In this document: piece after piece, positions 45,048 to 54,494 of the stretch | How positions within the stretch are numbered: the first letter of the stretch is position 1 | Layout of the letters: every line of letters begins with the position of its first letter | NCBI RefSeq assembly: GCF_029222705.1 | Contig: NZ_JARGZF010000002.1 | Location: 496,001 to 560,000 of the forward strand | Length of the DNA stretch: 64,000 bases | Source of the DNA: Knoellia sp. p5-6-4 | GTDB taxonomy: Bacteria > Actinomycetota > Actinomycetes > Actinomycetales > Dermatophilaceae | Reading direction: 5' to 3' | Position numbers and translations under genes: made by a program | The notes under the pieces: model-generated | Told to the model about the DNA's origin: nothing | The model's database searches: none | What the model saw: only the letters and a program-made list of their open reading frames with translations

Positions 45048-46534
45048 GCAGGCTCCGCGAGCAGGTCGATCCCCTCGGTGCCCACCACGGTGGCCGTGAC
45101 CGTGTCGCCGACACCGACACCCGGGCAGGCTGCGGCCTCGAGGACCGTGACGCCGTCGACGTCCGGGCCCTGGTGGAGGGCGCGGCCGACCACCCGGCCG
45201 TCCTCGTCGTCCACCTCCTCGACGAGCACCTCGACGAGCTCGCCGATTCGCTCCTCGGCCCGCTGCGCGTTCAGCTCCTCGATGAGCGCGGAGAAGCGGG
45301 CGACCCGCTCGGCCACGACGTGTTCCGGCAGCTTGTGGCCGTAGCCCTCGGCCTCGGTGCCGTCCTCGTCGGAGTAGCCGAATACCCCGACGACGTCGAG
45401 CCGGGCAGCGACGAGGAACGCCTCGAGCTCGGCGAGGTCCTCGTCGGTCTCGCCGGGGAACCCGACGATGACGTTGCTGCGGATCCCGGCCCGGGGCAGC
45501 CGGGCCCGCACGTCGTCGAGGAGCCCGAGGAACGCCTCGCGGCCGCCGAAGCGCCGCATCCGGCGCAGCAGAGGAGCGGAGGCGTGCTGGAAGGAGATGT
45601 CGAAGTACGGCACGACGCCCGGGGTGGCCGCCATGGCGTCGAGCAGGCCGGGACGGATCTCGGCGGGCTGGAGGTAGGACACCCGGACCCGCTCGATTCC
45701 CTCGACGGCCGACAGCTCCGGCAGCAGCTTCTCGAGCAGGGCGAGGTCGCCGAGGTCCTTGCCGTAGGAGGTGGAGTTCTCGCTGACGAGGAAGACCTCC
45801 CTGACCCCTCGCTCGGCCAACCACCGCGCCTCGGCGAGGATGTCGGTGGGCCGGCGCGAGACGAAGGCACCCCGGAACATCGGGATGGCACAGAAGGCGC
45901 ATCGTCGGTCGCATCCGCTGGCGATCTTCAGCGGCGCCCAGGGCCTGCCGTCGAGCCGGGCCCGGATGACGCGCGGACCGGAGGCGGGTGCCGGTCCCTC
46001 CACGGTGACGTCGGCCGGCTCCAGCGTCGCCGGCGCCTGCTCCGGCGAGGTCGGGTCGCCGTGGCCGGGCAGGGCCACGCCACTCGTCCCACCCTGGCGC
46101 TGCACCGGTGAGAGCGGCAGCAGCCGGCGCCGGTCCGAGGGCGTGTGCGAGGCCGGCCGCTCCCCGGCGAGGATCGCCTTGAGGTGGCTGGACATGTCGG
46201 CGTAGGTGTCGAACCCCAGCACCGCGTCGGCCTCCGGCAGCTCGGCCGCCAGCTGCTCGCCGTAGCGCTCGGCGAGGCATCCGACCGCGACGACGGCCTG
46301 GGTGCGGCCGTCGTCCTTGCCCGCGGACGCCTCGAGCAGCACGTCGATCGAGTCCTTCTTGGCCTGCTCGACGAAGCCACAGGTGTTGACCACCGCGACG
46401 TCGGCCTCGGCCGCATCGTCGACCAGCCGCCAGCCCTCGGCCGCGAGGCGGCCGGCCAGCTCCTCCGAGTCGACCTCGTTGCGGGTGCACCCCAGGGTGA
46501 CCAGGGCGACGCTGCGCGAGGCGGAGGAGCTCAT
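45044..46534 (-). CDS. rimO: Ribosomal protein S12 methylthiotransferase
   Basis: 496 residues. [19 protein letters not shown] and [15 protein letters not shown] carry the auxiliary cluster Cys residues with a third in [10 protein letters not shown]. The radical-SAM triad is [11 protein letters not shown] and a TRAM-like C-terminus follows. It adds methylthio to an Asp of S12. An insertion of about 60 residues (roughly 130-190) between the first domain and the radical-SAM barrel is longer than in E. coli RimO. TAGAGT six bases before the ATG fits a leaderless start, divergent from the dipeptidase. Confidence 0.95.
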   Translation of the reverse strand: MSSSASRSVALVTLGCTRNEVDSEELAGRLAAEGWRLVDDAAEADVAVVNTCGFVEQAKKDSIDVLLEASAGKDDGRTQAVVAVGCLAERYGEQLAAELPEADAVLGFDTYADMSSHLKAILAGERPASHTPSDRRRLLPLSPVQRQGGTSGVALPGHGDPTSPEQAPATLEPADVTVEGPAPASGPRVIRARLDGRPWAPLKIASGCDRRCAFCAIPMFRGAFVSRRPTDILAEARWLAERGVREVFLVSENSTSYGKDLGDLALLEKLLPELSAVEGIERVRVSYLQPAEIRPGLLDAMAATPGVVPYFDISFQHASAPLLRRMRRFGGREAFLGLLDDVRARLPRAGIRSNVIVGFPGETDEDLAELEAFLVAARLDVVGVFGYSDEDGTEAEGYGHKLPEHVVAERVARFSALIEELNAQRAEERIGELVEVLVEEVDDEDGRVVGRALHQGPDVDGVTVLEAAACPGVGVGDTVTATVVGTEGIDLLAEPA

Positions 46535-46567
46535 GCGCCCACTCTAGAGGTGGATAGGGTCGCATCC

Positions 46568-47773
46568 ATGAGCGCCGCTCCCGTCGCACCCTCCGCCCGC
46601 ATCCGGTCGCTGCTCGAGCGCCAGCCGGTGCTCGACGGCCACAACGACCTCCTCTGGGAGGCGCGCGAGCAGGCGGGCTACGACTTCGACCGGCTCGACA
46701 TCGGCGCCGGCTCGCCGACCACCCACACCGACCTGCCACGGCTGCGCCGGGGCGGGGTCGGCGCCCAGTTCTGGTCGGTCTTCGTCCCCTCCTCCCTCAC
46801 AGGCGACGACGCGGTCAGCGCCACGCTCGAACAGGTGGACGCCGGCCACCAGATGGTGGCCCGGTATGCCGCCGACCTGGCCTTCGCCCGCACCGCGGAC
46901 GAGGTGGAGGCGGCCTGGGCGACGGGCCGTATCGCCTCGCTCCTCGGCGCCGAGGGCGGACACTCGATCAACTGCTCCCTGGCCACCTTGCGCATGCTGC
47001 ACGTCCTCGGGGTGCGCTACCTGACCCTCACCCACAACAGCAACGTCCCGTGGGCGGACTCGGCCACCGACGAGCCGGTGGTCGGCGGGCTGTCGCGCTT
47101 CGGGGTCGAGGTGGTCCGCGAGATGAACCGCATCGGCATGCTGGTCGACCTCAGCCACGTCTCGGCCGACACCATGCGCGACGCGTTGCGGGTCTCCGAG
47201 GTGCCGGTGCTCTTCTCGCACTCCTCGGCCCGTGCGGTCTGCGACAGCCCGCGCAACGTCCCTGACGACGTGCTCGGGTCGTTGCGCGACAACGGCGGGG
47301 TCTGCATGGTCACCTTCGTGCCGAAGTTCGTGAACCCCGACGCCGCGGCCTGGCACGCGCAGGCGGTCGCCGAGGCGCAGGCGCAGGGCATCAGCCAGGC
47401 CGACGCCGCGGCCTTCTCCCCCTTCTACAGCGACTACCGAGCCCGCAACCCCGAGCCCCCGGCCGCCCTCGAGGACGTCGTGCGGCACTGCGAGCACGTC
47501 CGCGAGGTGGCGGGCATCGACCACGTCGGGGTCGGCGGCGACTACGACGGCGTGGAGGTGCTCCCGCAGGGCATGGGCGACGTCACGGCATACCCGGCGC
47601 TGCTCGATGCGCTCGCCGAGCGGGGCTGGTCCGACGACGACCTGGCCAAGCTCACCAGCGGCAACGTCCTGCGCGTGATGCGCGACGCGGAGACGGGTGC
47701 CCGGGCGCTGCAGGAGCAGCGCGGGCCCAGCCTGGCGACGACCGCCCAGCTCGACGGACCCACGGCCCCCTAG
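46568..47773 (+). CDS. Membrane dipeptidase (peptidase M19, renal dipeptidase family)
   Basis: 401 residues from ATG 46568 with TAGGGT seven bases upstream. The zinc ligands are in VLDGHNDLLW (HxD), LLGAEGGHSI (bridging Glu), DLSHVSADTM and FSHSSARAVC, and HVGVGGDYDG is the family C-terminal block. Such enzymes cleave L- or D-containing dipeptides. No signal peptide is seen. Its stop shares the CTAG 47770-47773 with the convergent channel gene. Confidence 0.92.
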   Translation: MSAAPVAPSARIRSLLERQPVLDGHNDLLWEAREQAGYDFDRLDIGAGSPTTHTDLPRLRRGGVGAQFWSVFVPSSLTGDDAVSATLEQVDAGHQMVARYAADLAFARTADEVEAAWATGRIASLLGAEGGHSINCSLATLRMLHVLGVRYLTLTHNSNVPWADSATDEPVVGGLSRFGVEVVREMNRIGMLVDLSHVSADTMRDALRVSEVPVLFSHSSARAVCDSPRNVPDDVLGSLRDNGGVCMVTFVPKFVNPDAAAWHAQAVAEAQAQGISQADAAAFSPFYSDYRARNPEPPAALEDVVRHCEHVREVAGIDHVGVGGDYDGVEVLPQGMGDVTAYPALLDALAERGWSDDDLAKLTSGNVLRVMRDAETGARALQEQRGPSLATTAQLDGPTAP

Positions 47774-48429
47774 CGCCGCTTCAGCACGGTCAGGCTGACC
47801 ACCCGCGAGATGATCATCGCCACGTAGAGGACGCCCGCGACCTGCTCGACCATGGCGACCGACCTCGCGTGGGGCAGCACGGGGATGACGTCCGAGAGGC
47901 CCACGCTCGTCAGGGTCGCGAAGGACAGGAACAGCAGGTTCGGGAAGCCCTGGAACCCCTCCCCCTGGAACGACACGAACGAGTTGGGCCAGACCACCTG
48001 CACCGCCATGAAGGCGTAGGCGAAGCCCCAGGCCACGACGGTGAAGTTGGCGCCCACCGCGAACACCTCGTCGCGGGTGACGAAGGTGTCGTCGAAGAGG
48101 TACCGCACGAGGCCGTAGGCCGTGTAGCCGTAGAACAGGGCGTGGAGGATGGACGACCACAGGCGGATCACCTCACTGCCCGGGTACACCGCCTCGGCGA
48201 CAGTCAGGACCATCACTGGGATCCCGAGGGTGATGGCGATCCAGGTCAGCGCCGGGGTGGCCCGCACGGCCCAGACCGCGACGGCGAGGACGAACAGCCC
48301 GAACACGCCGAGCACGGCGCGCCCCACAGGGGTCTCCCCGGCGAACGGGTACGCCAGCACGGCGATCAGCTGGGCGGCAAGGAGCACACCCGAGGGATGC
48401 GCCTTCACGGTGGTCATCCAGTCGGACAT
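47770..48429 (-). CDS. Ion-channel family membrane protein with atypical selectivity filter
   Basis: 219 residues from ATG 48429, chosen because TAGGGT lies seven bases upstream. About six hydrophobic segments are visible; the last two flank a pore-like loop LSFATLTSVGLSDVIP, which aligns with the potassium-channel filter (TVGYGD) but reads T-S-V-G-L-S-D. No cytoplasmic ligand-binding domain follows. A cation channel is the likely role; potassium selectivity is doubtful because the filter Tyr-Gly is replaced. Confidence 0.7.
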   Translation of the reverse strand: MSDWMTTVKAHPSGVLLAAQLIAVLAYPFAGETPVGRAVLGVFGLFVLAVAVWAVRATPALTWIAITLGIPVMVLTVAEAVYPGSEVIRLWSSILHALFYGYTAYGLVRYLFDDTFVTRDEVFAVGANFTVVAWGFAYAFMAVQVVWPNSFVSFQGEGFQGFPNLLFLSFATLTSVGLSDVIPVLPHARSVAMVEQVAGVLYVAMIISRVVSLTVLKRR

Positions 48430-48474
48430 GGCGGACACCCTAGGGCGTGACCCGCCTCCCGGCTCGACGCGGCG

Positions 48475-49770
48475 TCAGTCCTCGAGCACCGACACCCGCA
48501 GGGTGAGGGCAGCCACGACGGCTGCGCCGGTGGCCGTGGTGGCCATGACCAGCGCCATGGGCACGGCTGAGCCCGACCCCAGGGCGCCGATGACCGGTGC
48601 GGCCGCGCCACCGATCACGAACTGCGAGGCGCCCAGCAGCGCCGCGGCGGTGCCGGCGGCCTCGCCGTGCCGGGTGAGCGCCAGCGCGGGGGTGTTGGGC
48701 AGCGTCAGGCCGCAGGCGAACAACAGGAACCACAACGGCCCGAGGACCAGCGGCAACCCGCCGACGCCGGTGACTGCGGCCGCGAGCAGCACGAGGGCGG
48801 AGACTGCGCCGATGCCGACCCCCGCCCGGACGATGTCGCGCGGGCCGAGACGGCGCAGCAGGAGGGGGTTGAGCTGGGACCCGGTGAGGAAGCCCAGCGA
48901 GTTGAGCCCGAAGGCGAGGCCGAACTGCGCGACGCTGAGGCCGTAGATCTCCTGGAGCACGAAGGACGAGCCACCGATGTAGGAGAAGAGGGTGGCGAAC
49001 ATCAGGCCCGAGATCAGGACCAGCCCGACGAACGTGCGGTCGCGCAGCAGCGACGCGTAGGTGCGCAGCACCGGCAGCGGCTCGAGACGACGGCGACGCT
49101 CGGGCGGCAGGGTCTCGCGCAGCAGCAGCGATGCCACCGTCACGAGCACCACCCCGGCGAGGGAGACCAGGCCGAAGACCCCGCGCCACGAGGTGTGCGC
49201 GAGGACGGCGCCTCCGATGGTCGGCGCCACGATGGGGGCGATGCCCATGACGAGCATCAGCCGCGAGAGCAGCGTGGCTGCCGCCGAGCCGGTGAACAGG
49301 TCGCGCACCGTGGCCATGGCCACCACCGAGACCGCGGCGTTGCCGAGCCCCTGCACGACACGAGCTGCGGTGAGCAGCTCGACGGTGGGGGCGAACGCGC
49401 AGGCCACCGACGCGACGATGTGCAGCACGAGGCCGGCGATGAGCGGCTTGCGGCGGCCGACGGCGTCGGCCAGCGGGCCGACGAGCAGCTGGCCGAGGCC
49501 GAGGCCGAGCAGGATCCCGGTGAGGGTGCCCTGCACCTGCGACTCCGTGGCCCCGAGCTCGTCGGCGATAGACGGCATCGCGGGGAGGTAGGTGTCGATG
49601 GTGAGCGGCCCGATCGCGATGAGGGCGCCGAGCACCAGCACGAACCTCACGTAGGAGCGGCCGCGCGGCGCCTCGAGCATCACCGGCCGCGGGCGGCGGA
49701 CGCCCCGGCGGCTGGGTCGCTGCGCCGGGTCGGTGGGTCCGGGAGTCAGCTCAGTGGTCGGCGCAGTCAC
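48475..49770 (-). CDS. Bcr/CflA family MFS drug exporter
   Basis: About 431 residues from GTG 49770; a TTG at 49782 is an alternative. The Bcr/CflA signature IGPLTIDTYLPAMPSIADEL is in helix 1, the GxLaDaxGRR loop is VGPLADAVGRRKPL, and 12 membrane segments follow. It should export drugs or dipeptides in exchange for protons. The N-terminal 35-40 residues are Pro/Thr/Arg-rich and cytoplasmic. It follows ftsK on the same strand with a hairpin between. Confidence 0.88.
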   Translation of the reverse strand: MTAPTTELTPGPTDPAQRPSRRGVRRPRPVMLEAPRGRSYVRFVLVLGALIAIGPLTIDTYLPAMPSIADELGATESQVQGTLTGILLGLGLGQLLVGPLADAVGRRKPLIAGLVLHIVASVACAFAPTVELLTAARVVQGLGNAAVSVVAMATVRDLFTGSAAATLLSRLMLVMGIAPIVAPTIGGAVLAHTSWRGVFGLVSLAGVVLVTVASLLLRETLPPERRRRLEPLPVLRTYASLLRDRTFVGLVLISGLMFATLFSYIGGSSFVLQEIYGLSVAQFGLAFGLNSLGFLTGSQLNPLLLRRLGPRDIVRAGVGIGAVSALVLLAAAVTGVGGLPLVLGPLWFLLFACGLTLPNTPALALTRHGEAAGTAAALLGASQFVIGGAAAPVIGALGSGSAVPMALVMATTATGAAVVAALTLRVSVLED

Positions 49771-49834
49771 GTCGGTGGCCAACGCAACCGAGTGGGCTCA
49801 CTATTCCGCGCCGTCTCATTCCACGGCGTATGCC

Positions 49835-49857
49835 GGTGGAGCACCGTTGGTGCCACC
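49835..49857 (-). terminator. Probable terminator of ftsK
   Basis: GGTGG-A-GCACC (49835-49845) pairs with GGTGCCACC (49849-49857) across a GTT loop with a small bulge, about 30 bases after the ftsK stop. An octamer copy (49828-49835) abuts it. Confidence 0.45.
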
Positions 49858-49886
49858 ACGGCGTACCGGGGTCGTGGGGCCGATGC

Positions 49887-52565
49887 TCAGCCGCGCTCGG
49901 TGAGCGACCAGGCGTCCTCATCGCTCTCGCCGTCCACCTGCTCGTAGGCGTCGAGGTCGGGGCCGAGGTCGCGGGCCGCGTAGGCGCCGACCGCGACCTC
50001 GTCGGTGCGGTCGACCGAGCCGTCGGTGACCGCCCCCGCGCCGTCGCCGTCGAAGACCGGGTCGGGGTCGGGGACGTCCTCGCCGCGCATGAGCGCCAGC
50101 GTGGTCGGCAGGTCGTCGGGCTTGACCAGCACGTCGCGGGCCTTCGAGCCCTCCGAGGGGCCCACCACGCCGCGGGACTCGAGCAGGTCCATGAGCCGCC
50201 CCGCCTTGGCGAAGCCCACCCGGAGCTTGCGCTGGAGCATCGACGTCGAGCCGAACTGCGTCGTGACCACGAGCTCGGCGGCCTGCAGCAGCAGGTCGAG
50301 GTCGTCGCCGATGTCGTCGTCGATCTGCTTCTTGGCCGCGACCACGGTGACGTCGTCGCGGTAGTTGGGCTTGAGCTGCTCGGTGACGTGCTTGACCACG
50401 GCGTGGATCTCGGACTCGGTGACCCAGGCGCCCTGCACGCGCATCGGCTTGCTGGCGCCCATGGGGAGGAAGAGCGCGTCACCCTGCCCGATGAGCTTCT
50501 CGGCGCCGGGCTGGTCGAGCACGACCCGGCTGTCGGCGAGCGAGGAGGTGGCGAACGCCATCCGCGACGGCACGTTGGCCTTGATGAGGCCGGTGACGAC
50601 GTCGACCGAGGGGCGCTGGGTGGCGAGCACCAGGTGGATGCCGGCGGCGCGCGCGAGCTGCGTGATGCGGACGATCGACTCCTCGACGTCGCGCGGCGCG
50701 ACCATCATCAGGTCGGCGAGCTCGTCGACGATGACGAGCAGGTACGGGTAGGGGTGGATCTGCCGCTCCGACCCCGGCAGCGGCTTGACCTTGCCCGCGC
50801 GGACCGCCTTGTTGAAGTCGTCGACGTGCTTGAACCCGAACATCGCGAGGTCGTCGTAGCGGGTGTCCATCTCCCGCACCACCCACTGCAGGGCCTCGGC
50901 GGCCTTCTTCGGGTTCGTGATGATCGGGGTGATGAGGTGCGGGATGCCCTCGTAGGCCGTGAGCTCGACGCGCTTGGGGTCGACCAGCACCATGCGCACC
51001 TCGTCCGGTGTCGAGCGCATGAGGATCGAGGTGATCATCGAGTTGACGAAGCTCGACTTGCCGGCGCCGGTGGCGCCCGCCACGAGCAGGTGGGGCATCT
51101 TCGCGAGGTTGGCGATGACGTAGCCGCCCTCGACGTCCTTGCCGACGCCCATGACCATCGGGTGCTCGTTGCCGCGGGCCGCCTGGCTGCGCAGCACGTC
51201 GCCGAGGCTGACCTTCTCGCGGTCGGCGTTGGGGATCTCGATGCCGATCGCGGACTTGCCCGGGATCGGGCTGAGGATGCGCACGTCGGCCGAGGCCACG
51301 GCATACGCGATGTTCTTCGACAGCGCGGTGACGCGCTCGACCTTGGTGCCCCGGCCGAGCTCGACCTCGTAGCGGGTGACGGTGGGGCCGCGGCTGAACC
51401 CGGTGACCTGCGCGTCGATGTCGAACTGCTCGAGGACCTGCGTCAGCGACTCGACCACGCGGTCGTTGGCGGCGCTGCGGGTCTTGTGCGGCGACCCGGG
51501 CTCGAGGATCGCGTTGTCGGGCAGGGTGTAGGTGATGTCGCCGGCGAGGGCGAGCTGCTCCACCCGCTGCGGCAGCGGCGTCGTGGGTGGGGCCTCGAGG
51601 GCGGCCTTGACCTCCACCGCCGGACTCTGGGCGGCGCCACCGGGCTCCTTGGTCGAGCTGGGGGCCAGGACGCCAGGCGTCGTGGGGCGCTTCTGGCCGG
51701 GGCGCAGCCGCTTGCCGTCCGGGGCGACGACGGCGGCCTGCTCGAACGGCATGTCGCCGTCGAGGTTGCCGTCGGCGTCGGGGCCGATCTTGCGTCGCTG
51801 CCGCTTGGGCTTCTCCTCCTCGGGCTCCTCGACGGGTGTGCCGCGGTGCAGCAGGTGGTCACGCAGCTCGGCGAGCCGCTCGGGGATCATGTGGACCGGC
51901 GTCGCGGTCAGCACGAGCAGCCCGAAGAAGCCGAGCATCAGGAGGATCGGCACCGTGCCGTAGACGCTGACCGCGGCCTCGAGGGGGCTCGAGGCGAGGA
52001 AACCGATGATGCCGCCCGCGTCACGCATGGGGTCGGCGCCGTCCGGCGGCTGCGGGATGCCCTTGGCGACGTGCACGAGGCCGGAGGCCGCGAAGGAGAG
52101 GGCCCCGAGGCCGATGCCGATCCGGGAGTTGGCGGTGGACTCGTCCGGCGCCCGGAGCAGGCGCAGGCCGAGGAAGAGCAGGGCGAGCGGCACGGCATAC
52201 GCGACCCGGCCGAACGTCCCGGCGACGACGGCGTGGACGACGTCACCGACGACGCCCTCGAACGCCCACCACTCGCGCGCGGCGACGACGATGGCCAGGC
52301 CGATGAGGGCGAACCCGAAGCCGTCGCGGCGGTGCTCGGGCTCGAGGTCACGGGCGCTGTGGCCGACGCGGCGCACCGCGCCGCCGGCGACGTGCGCCAT
52401 GCCCATCCACGTCCCCCGGATCGCGCGCAGCGGCAGCGGCAGGCCGCCGCCCTTGGCCTGCCCGCGCGGGGCCGCCTTCTTGGTGGCGGGCTTGCGGTTG
52501 GCCGGGCGCGTGGACGTGCTGCGACTCGTCGAAGAGCGCGCGGAGGTGGACGGACGTGTCGCCAT
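49887..52565 (-). CDS. ftsK: DNA translocase FtsK
   Basis: 892 residues from ATG 52565, supported by TACCGT seven bases upstream. A basic Ser/Thr/Pro N-terminus is followed by four or five membrane segments, a linker, then the motor: Walker A LVAGATGAGKSSFVN, Walker B YLLVIVDELADLMM, IHLVLATQRPSVDVVTGLIK. The C-terminal gamma domain (FGSTSMLQRKLRVGFAKAGR) binds polar KOPS sites. FtsK moves chromosomes through the septum and activates XerCD. Octamer copies at 51299 and 52193 lie inside. Confidence 0.96.
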   Translation of the reverse strand: MATRPSTSARSSTSRSTSTRPANRKPATKKAAPRGQAKGGGLPLPLRAIRGTWMGMAHVAGGAVRRVGHSARDLEPEHRRDGFGFALIGLAIVVAAREWWAFEGVVGDVVHAVVAGTFGRVAYAVPLALLFLGLRLLRAPDESTANSRIGIGLGALSFAASGLVHVAKGIPQPPDGADPMRDAGGIIGFLASSPLEAAVSVYGTVPILLMLGFFGLLVLTATPVHMIPERLAELRDHLLHRGTPVEEPEEEKPKRQRRKIGPDADGNLDGDMPFEQAAVVAPDGKRLRPGQKRPTTPGVLAPSSTKEPGGAAQSPAVEVKAALEAPPTTPLPQRVEQLALAGDITYTLPDNAILEPGSPHKTRSAANDRVVESLTQVLEQFDIDAQVTGFSRGPTVTRYEVELGRGTKVERVTALSKNIAYAVASADVRILSPIPGKSAIGIEIPNADREKVSLGDVLRSQAARGNEHPMVMGVGKDVEGGYVIANLAKMPHLLVAGATGAGKSSFVNSMITSILMRSTPDEVRMVLVDPKRVELTAYEGIPHLITPIITNPKKAAEALQWVVREMDTRYDDLAMFGFKHVDDFNKAVRAGKVKPLPGSERQIHPYPYLLVIVDELADLMMVAPRDVEESIVRITQLARAAGIHLVLATQRPSVDVVTGLIKANVPSRMAFATSSLADSRVVLDQPGAEKLIGQGDALFLPMGASKPMRVQGAWVTESEIHAVVKHVTEQLKPNYRDDVTVVAAKKQIDDDIGDDLDLLLQAAELVVTTQFGSTSMLQRKLRVGFAKAGRLMDLLESRGVVGPSEGSKARDVLVKPDDLPTTLALMRGEDVPDPDPVFDGDGAGAVTDGSVDRTDEVAVGAYAARDLGPDLDAYEQVDGESDEDAWSLTERG

Positions 52566-52747
52566 GCTCCGCACGGTACGCGATCGCCTCTGCGGAAACA
52601 CGCGTCACACGCGCCACAGCGAGCGGTTTCTTGCCCGCGACGGCATCCTCCGAACGGTGGACCCGCCTATCGGGATTCGGCCATTTCCGCAGGTCAGGGC
52701 ACCAGCGTCGGCGCGGACGTGCCACCCTGAGGGTGCGTCTGGCGGGG

Positions 52748-52783
52748 CCTGCGTCGACGCTCTGGCGGGAGCGTCGACGCAGG
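52748..52783. other. Isolated stem-loop in the divergent ftsK/aminotransferase gap
   Basis: CCTGCGTCGACGCTC (52748-52762) pairs perfectly with 52769-52783 across TGGCGG. The gap between the ftsK start (52565) and the riboswitch (52911) is 345 bases with no open frame of note; this hairpin is the only clear structure. It lies upstream of both genes, so it is not an ordinary terminator unless an unseen small transcript ends here. Confidence 0.6.
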
Positions 52784-52910
52784 CAGGCCTGGCCACCGCG
52801 CCCCTCGCCCCCGCCACGCCCGCTGTCCTTTGGGGCCGGGTCTCAGATGGCGGGAAACACCACCGACCTGGTGGCGCCGGGCGGACGTCGCTCGCTACCG
52901 TTCCCGCCAA

Positions 52911-52988
52911 GGTCATGAGTGCCAGCGCGCAGCCCCGGCTTGCTGGCCAGCAACCCTCCTCCGCGGTGGGGTGCTCCGGGTGACGACC
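52911..52988 (+). ncRNA. SAM-IV riboswitch (SAM-I/IV clan)
   Basis: GGTCATGAGTGCCAGCGCGC at the 5' end, then AGCCCCGGCTTGCTGGC, CAACCCTCC and GGTGGGGTGCTCCGGGTGA, ending in GACC, follow the actinobacterial SAM-IV consensus. P1 is GGTC (52911-52914) with GACC (52985-52988); P2 is GCCAGC (52921-52926) with GCTGGC (52942-52947); the CCCCGG loop can pair with the later CCGGG as the pseudoknot. TACCGT at 52896-52901 is a possible -10. It should lower expression of the gene at 53066 when S-adenosylmethionine is high. Confidence 0.88.
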
Positions 52989-53065
52989 GGGTCGCCTGCG
53001 CCCGCAGGTGGCAAGCGCGGACCCGCGGCCACTCCCCCGGGTCCACCGGACCCCAGGAGCACGCC

Positions 53066-54466
53066 GTGTCCATCGCCAGCACCAGCCGCAACCGAGCCCC
53101 CGAGACCCACACCGGGCAGGCCCACCACCGTCGCCACCTGCGGCCCGTGCCCGGCGAGCCCGCCGGCGCGGGCCCGGTGCCCCCGGTGGTATCGGCCGAC
53201 CTCGGCGTGCCGACCCTGCACCGCACCGTGGTCGACTACGCCAACCTCGACCACGCCGCCTCCACACCGGCTCTCGTCTCGGTCAAGCAGGCCGTCGACA
53301 CCGCCCTGCGCACCTACTCGTCGGTGCACCGGGGCAACGGGTATGCCTCGCGCGTGACGAGCCGGTGGTACGAGGCGGCCCGGGAGGAGGTCCGGCGCTT
53401 CGTCGGTGCGCGTGAGGGCGACGAGGTCGTCTTCACCCGCAACACCACCGACTCGTTCAACCTGCTCGCCCGCGCCCTCCCCCGGGGCACGGAGGTCTTC
53501 GTCTTCGAGGCCGAGCACCACGCCACGCTGCTGCCGTGGGCGGGCCGCACCACCCGCCTGCCGGTCCCCGGCAGCCTCGACGATGCGCGCGTGCTCCTGT
53601 CGAGCGCGCTCGAGCGCTCCACCGCCCGCCACCGCCTTGTGGTGATGTGCGGGGCCTCCAACGTCACCGGCGAGGTGTGGCCCGTGCGCGAGCTCGCCGA
53701 GGTCGCGCGCCAGCACTTCGCCCGGGTGGCCCTCGATGCCGCGCAGCTCGCCCCGCACCGCACCATCGACCTCGAGGCGCTCGGGGTGGACTACGTCGCC
53801 TTCTCCGGCCACAAGCTCTACGCGCCGTTCGGCGCCGGCGTGCTCGCGGGGCCGGGCGACTGGCTCGACCAAGCCGCCCCGTACCTCGCCGGCGGCGGCG
53901 CGACCGCCTCGGTCACCGAACGGGGCACGAGGTGGCACCGGGGGGCGGCGCGCCACGAGGCCGGCTCCCCCAACGTGATCGGCGCGGTCGCGCTGGCGGC
54001 GGCGTGCTCGACGCTGGCCGAGCACCGCGAGGCCGTCGAGGCGCACGAGATCGCCCTGGGCCGGCGGCTGACCGAGGGCCTGGCCGCCGTCGACGGCGTG
54101 CAGACCTACTCGATCTTCGGCCCCGACCACGAGCGGGTGCCCGTGGTGGCGTTCACGGTCGACGGCCTGGACTCCTCGCTCGTGTCGGCAGCCCTCTCCG
54201 CCGAGCACGGGATCGGCGTGCGGGACGGCAAGTTCTGCGCCCACCTCCTGGTGGACGCCCTGCTCGACGACCCGTATGCCGCCGGCCCGGCGACCGCGGT
54301 CCGCGCCAGCGTCGGGCTGGCCAACACCGCCGAGCACGTGGACCGGCTGCTGTCGGCCGTGGCGTCGCTGGCCGCCCGGGGGCCCGCCTTCGAGTACGAG
54401 CGCGGCCCTGAGGGCTGGACGCCGGTGTCCGACCCGCGCGACCTCAGCCTCCCCCGCCCCTGGTGA
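53066..54466 (+). CDS. Class V aminotransferase / cysteine desulfurase-like PLP enzyme
   Basis: 466 residues from GTG 53066 with AGGAG six bases upstream. After a nonconserved N-terminal stretch of about 50 residues come NLDHAASTPA, FTRNTTDSFNLLA, VALDAAQLAPHR (PLP-binding Asp and Gln) and FSGHKLYAPFGAGVLAG with the PLP Lys. KFCAHLLVDAL holds a Cys near the place of the desulfurase loop, but catalytic use is unproven. Control by the SAM-IV riboswitch ties it to sulfur or methionine metabolism, for example sulfur release from an amino acid. Confidence 0.87.
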   Translation: MSIASTSRNRAPETHTGQAHHRRHLRPVPGEPAGAGPVPPVVSADLGVPTLHRTVVDYANLDHAASTPALVSVKQAVDTALRTYSSVHRGNGYASRVTSRWYEAAREEVRRFVGAREGDEVVFTRNTTDSFNLLARALPRGTEVFVFEAEHHATLLPWAGRTTRLPVPGSLDDARVLLSSALERSTARHRLVVMCGASNVTGEVWPVRELAEVARQHFARVALDAAQLAPHRTIDLEALGVDYVAFSGHKLYAPFGAGVLAGPGDWLDQAAPYLAGGGATASVTERGTRWHRGAARHEAGSPNVIGAVALAAACSTLAEHREAVEAHEIALGRRLTEGLAAVDGVQTYSIFGPDHERVPVVAFTVDGLDSSLVSAALSAEHGIGVRDGKFCAHLLVDALLDDPYAAGPATAVRASVGLANTAEHVDRLLSAVASLAARGPAFEYERGPEGWTPVSDPRDLSLPRPW

Positions 54467-54494
54467 GGCGGGAGCAGGCCGAAGGGTCAGCCGG

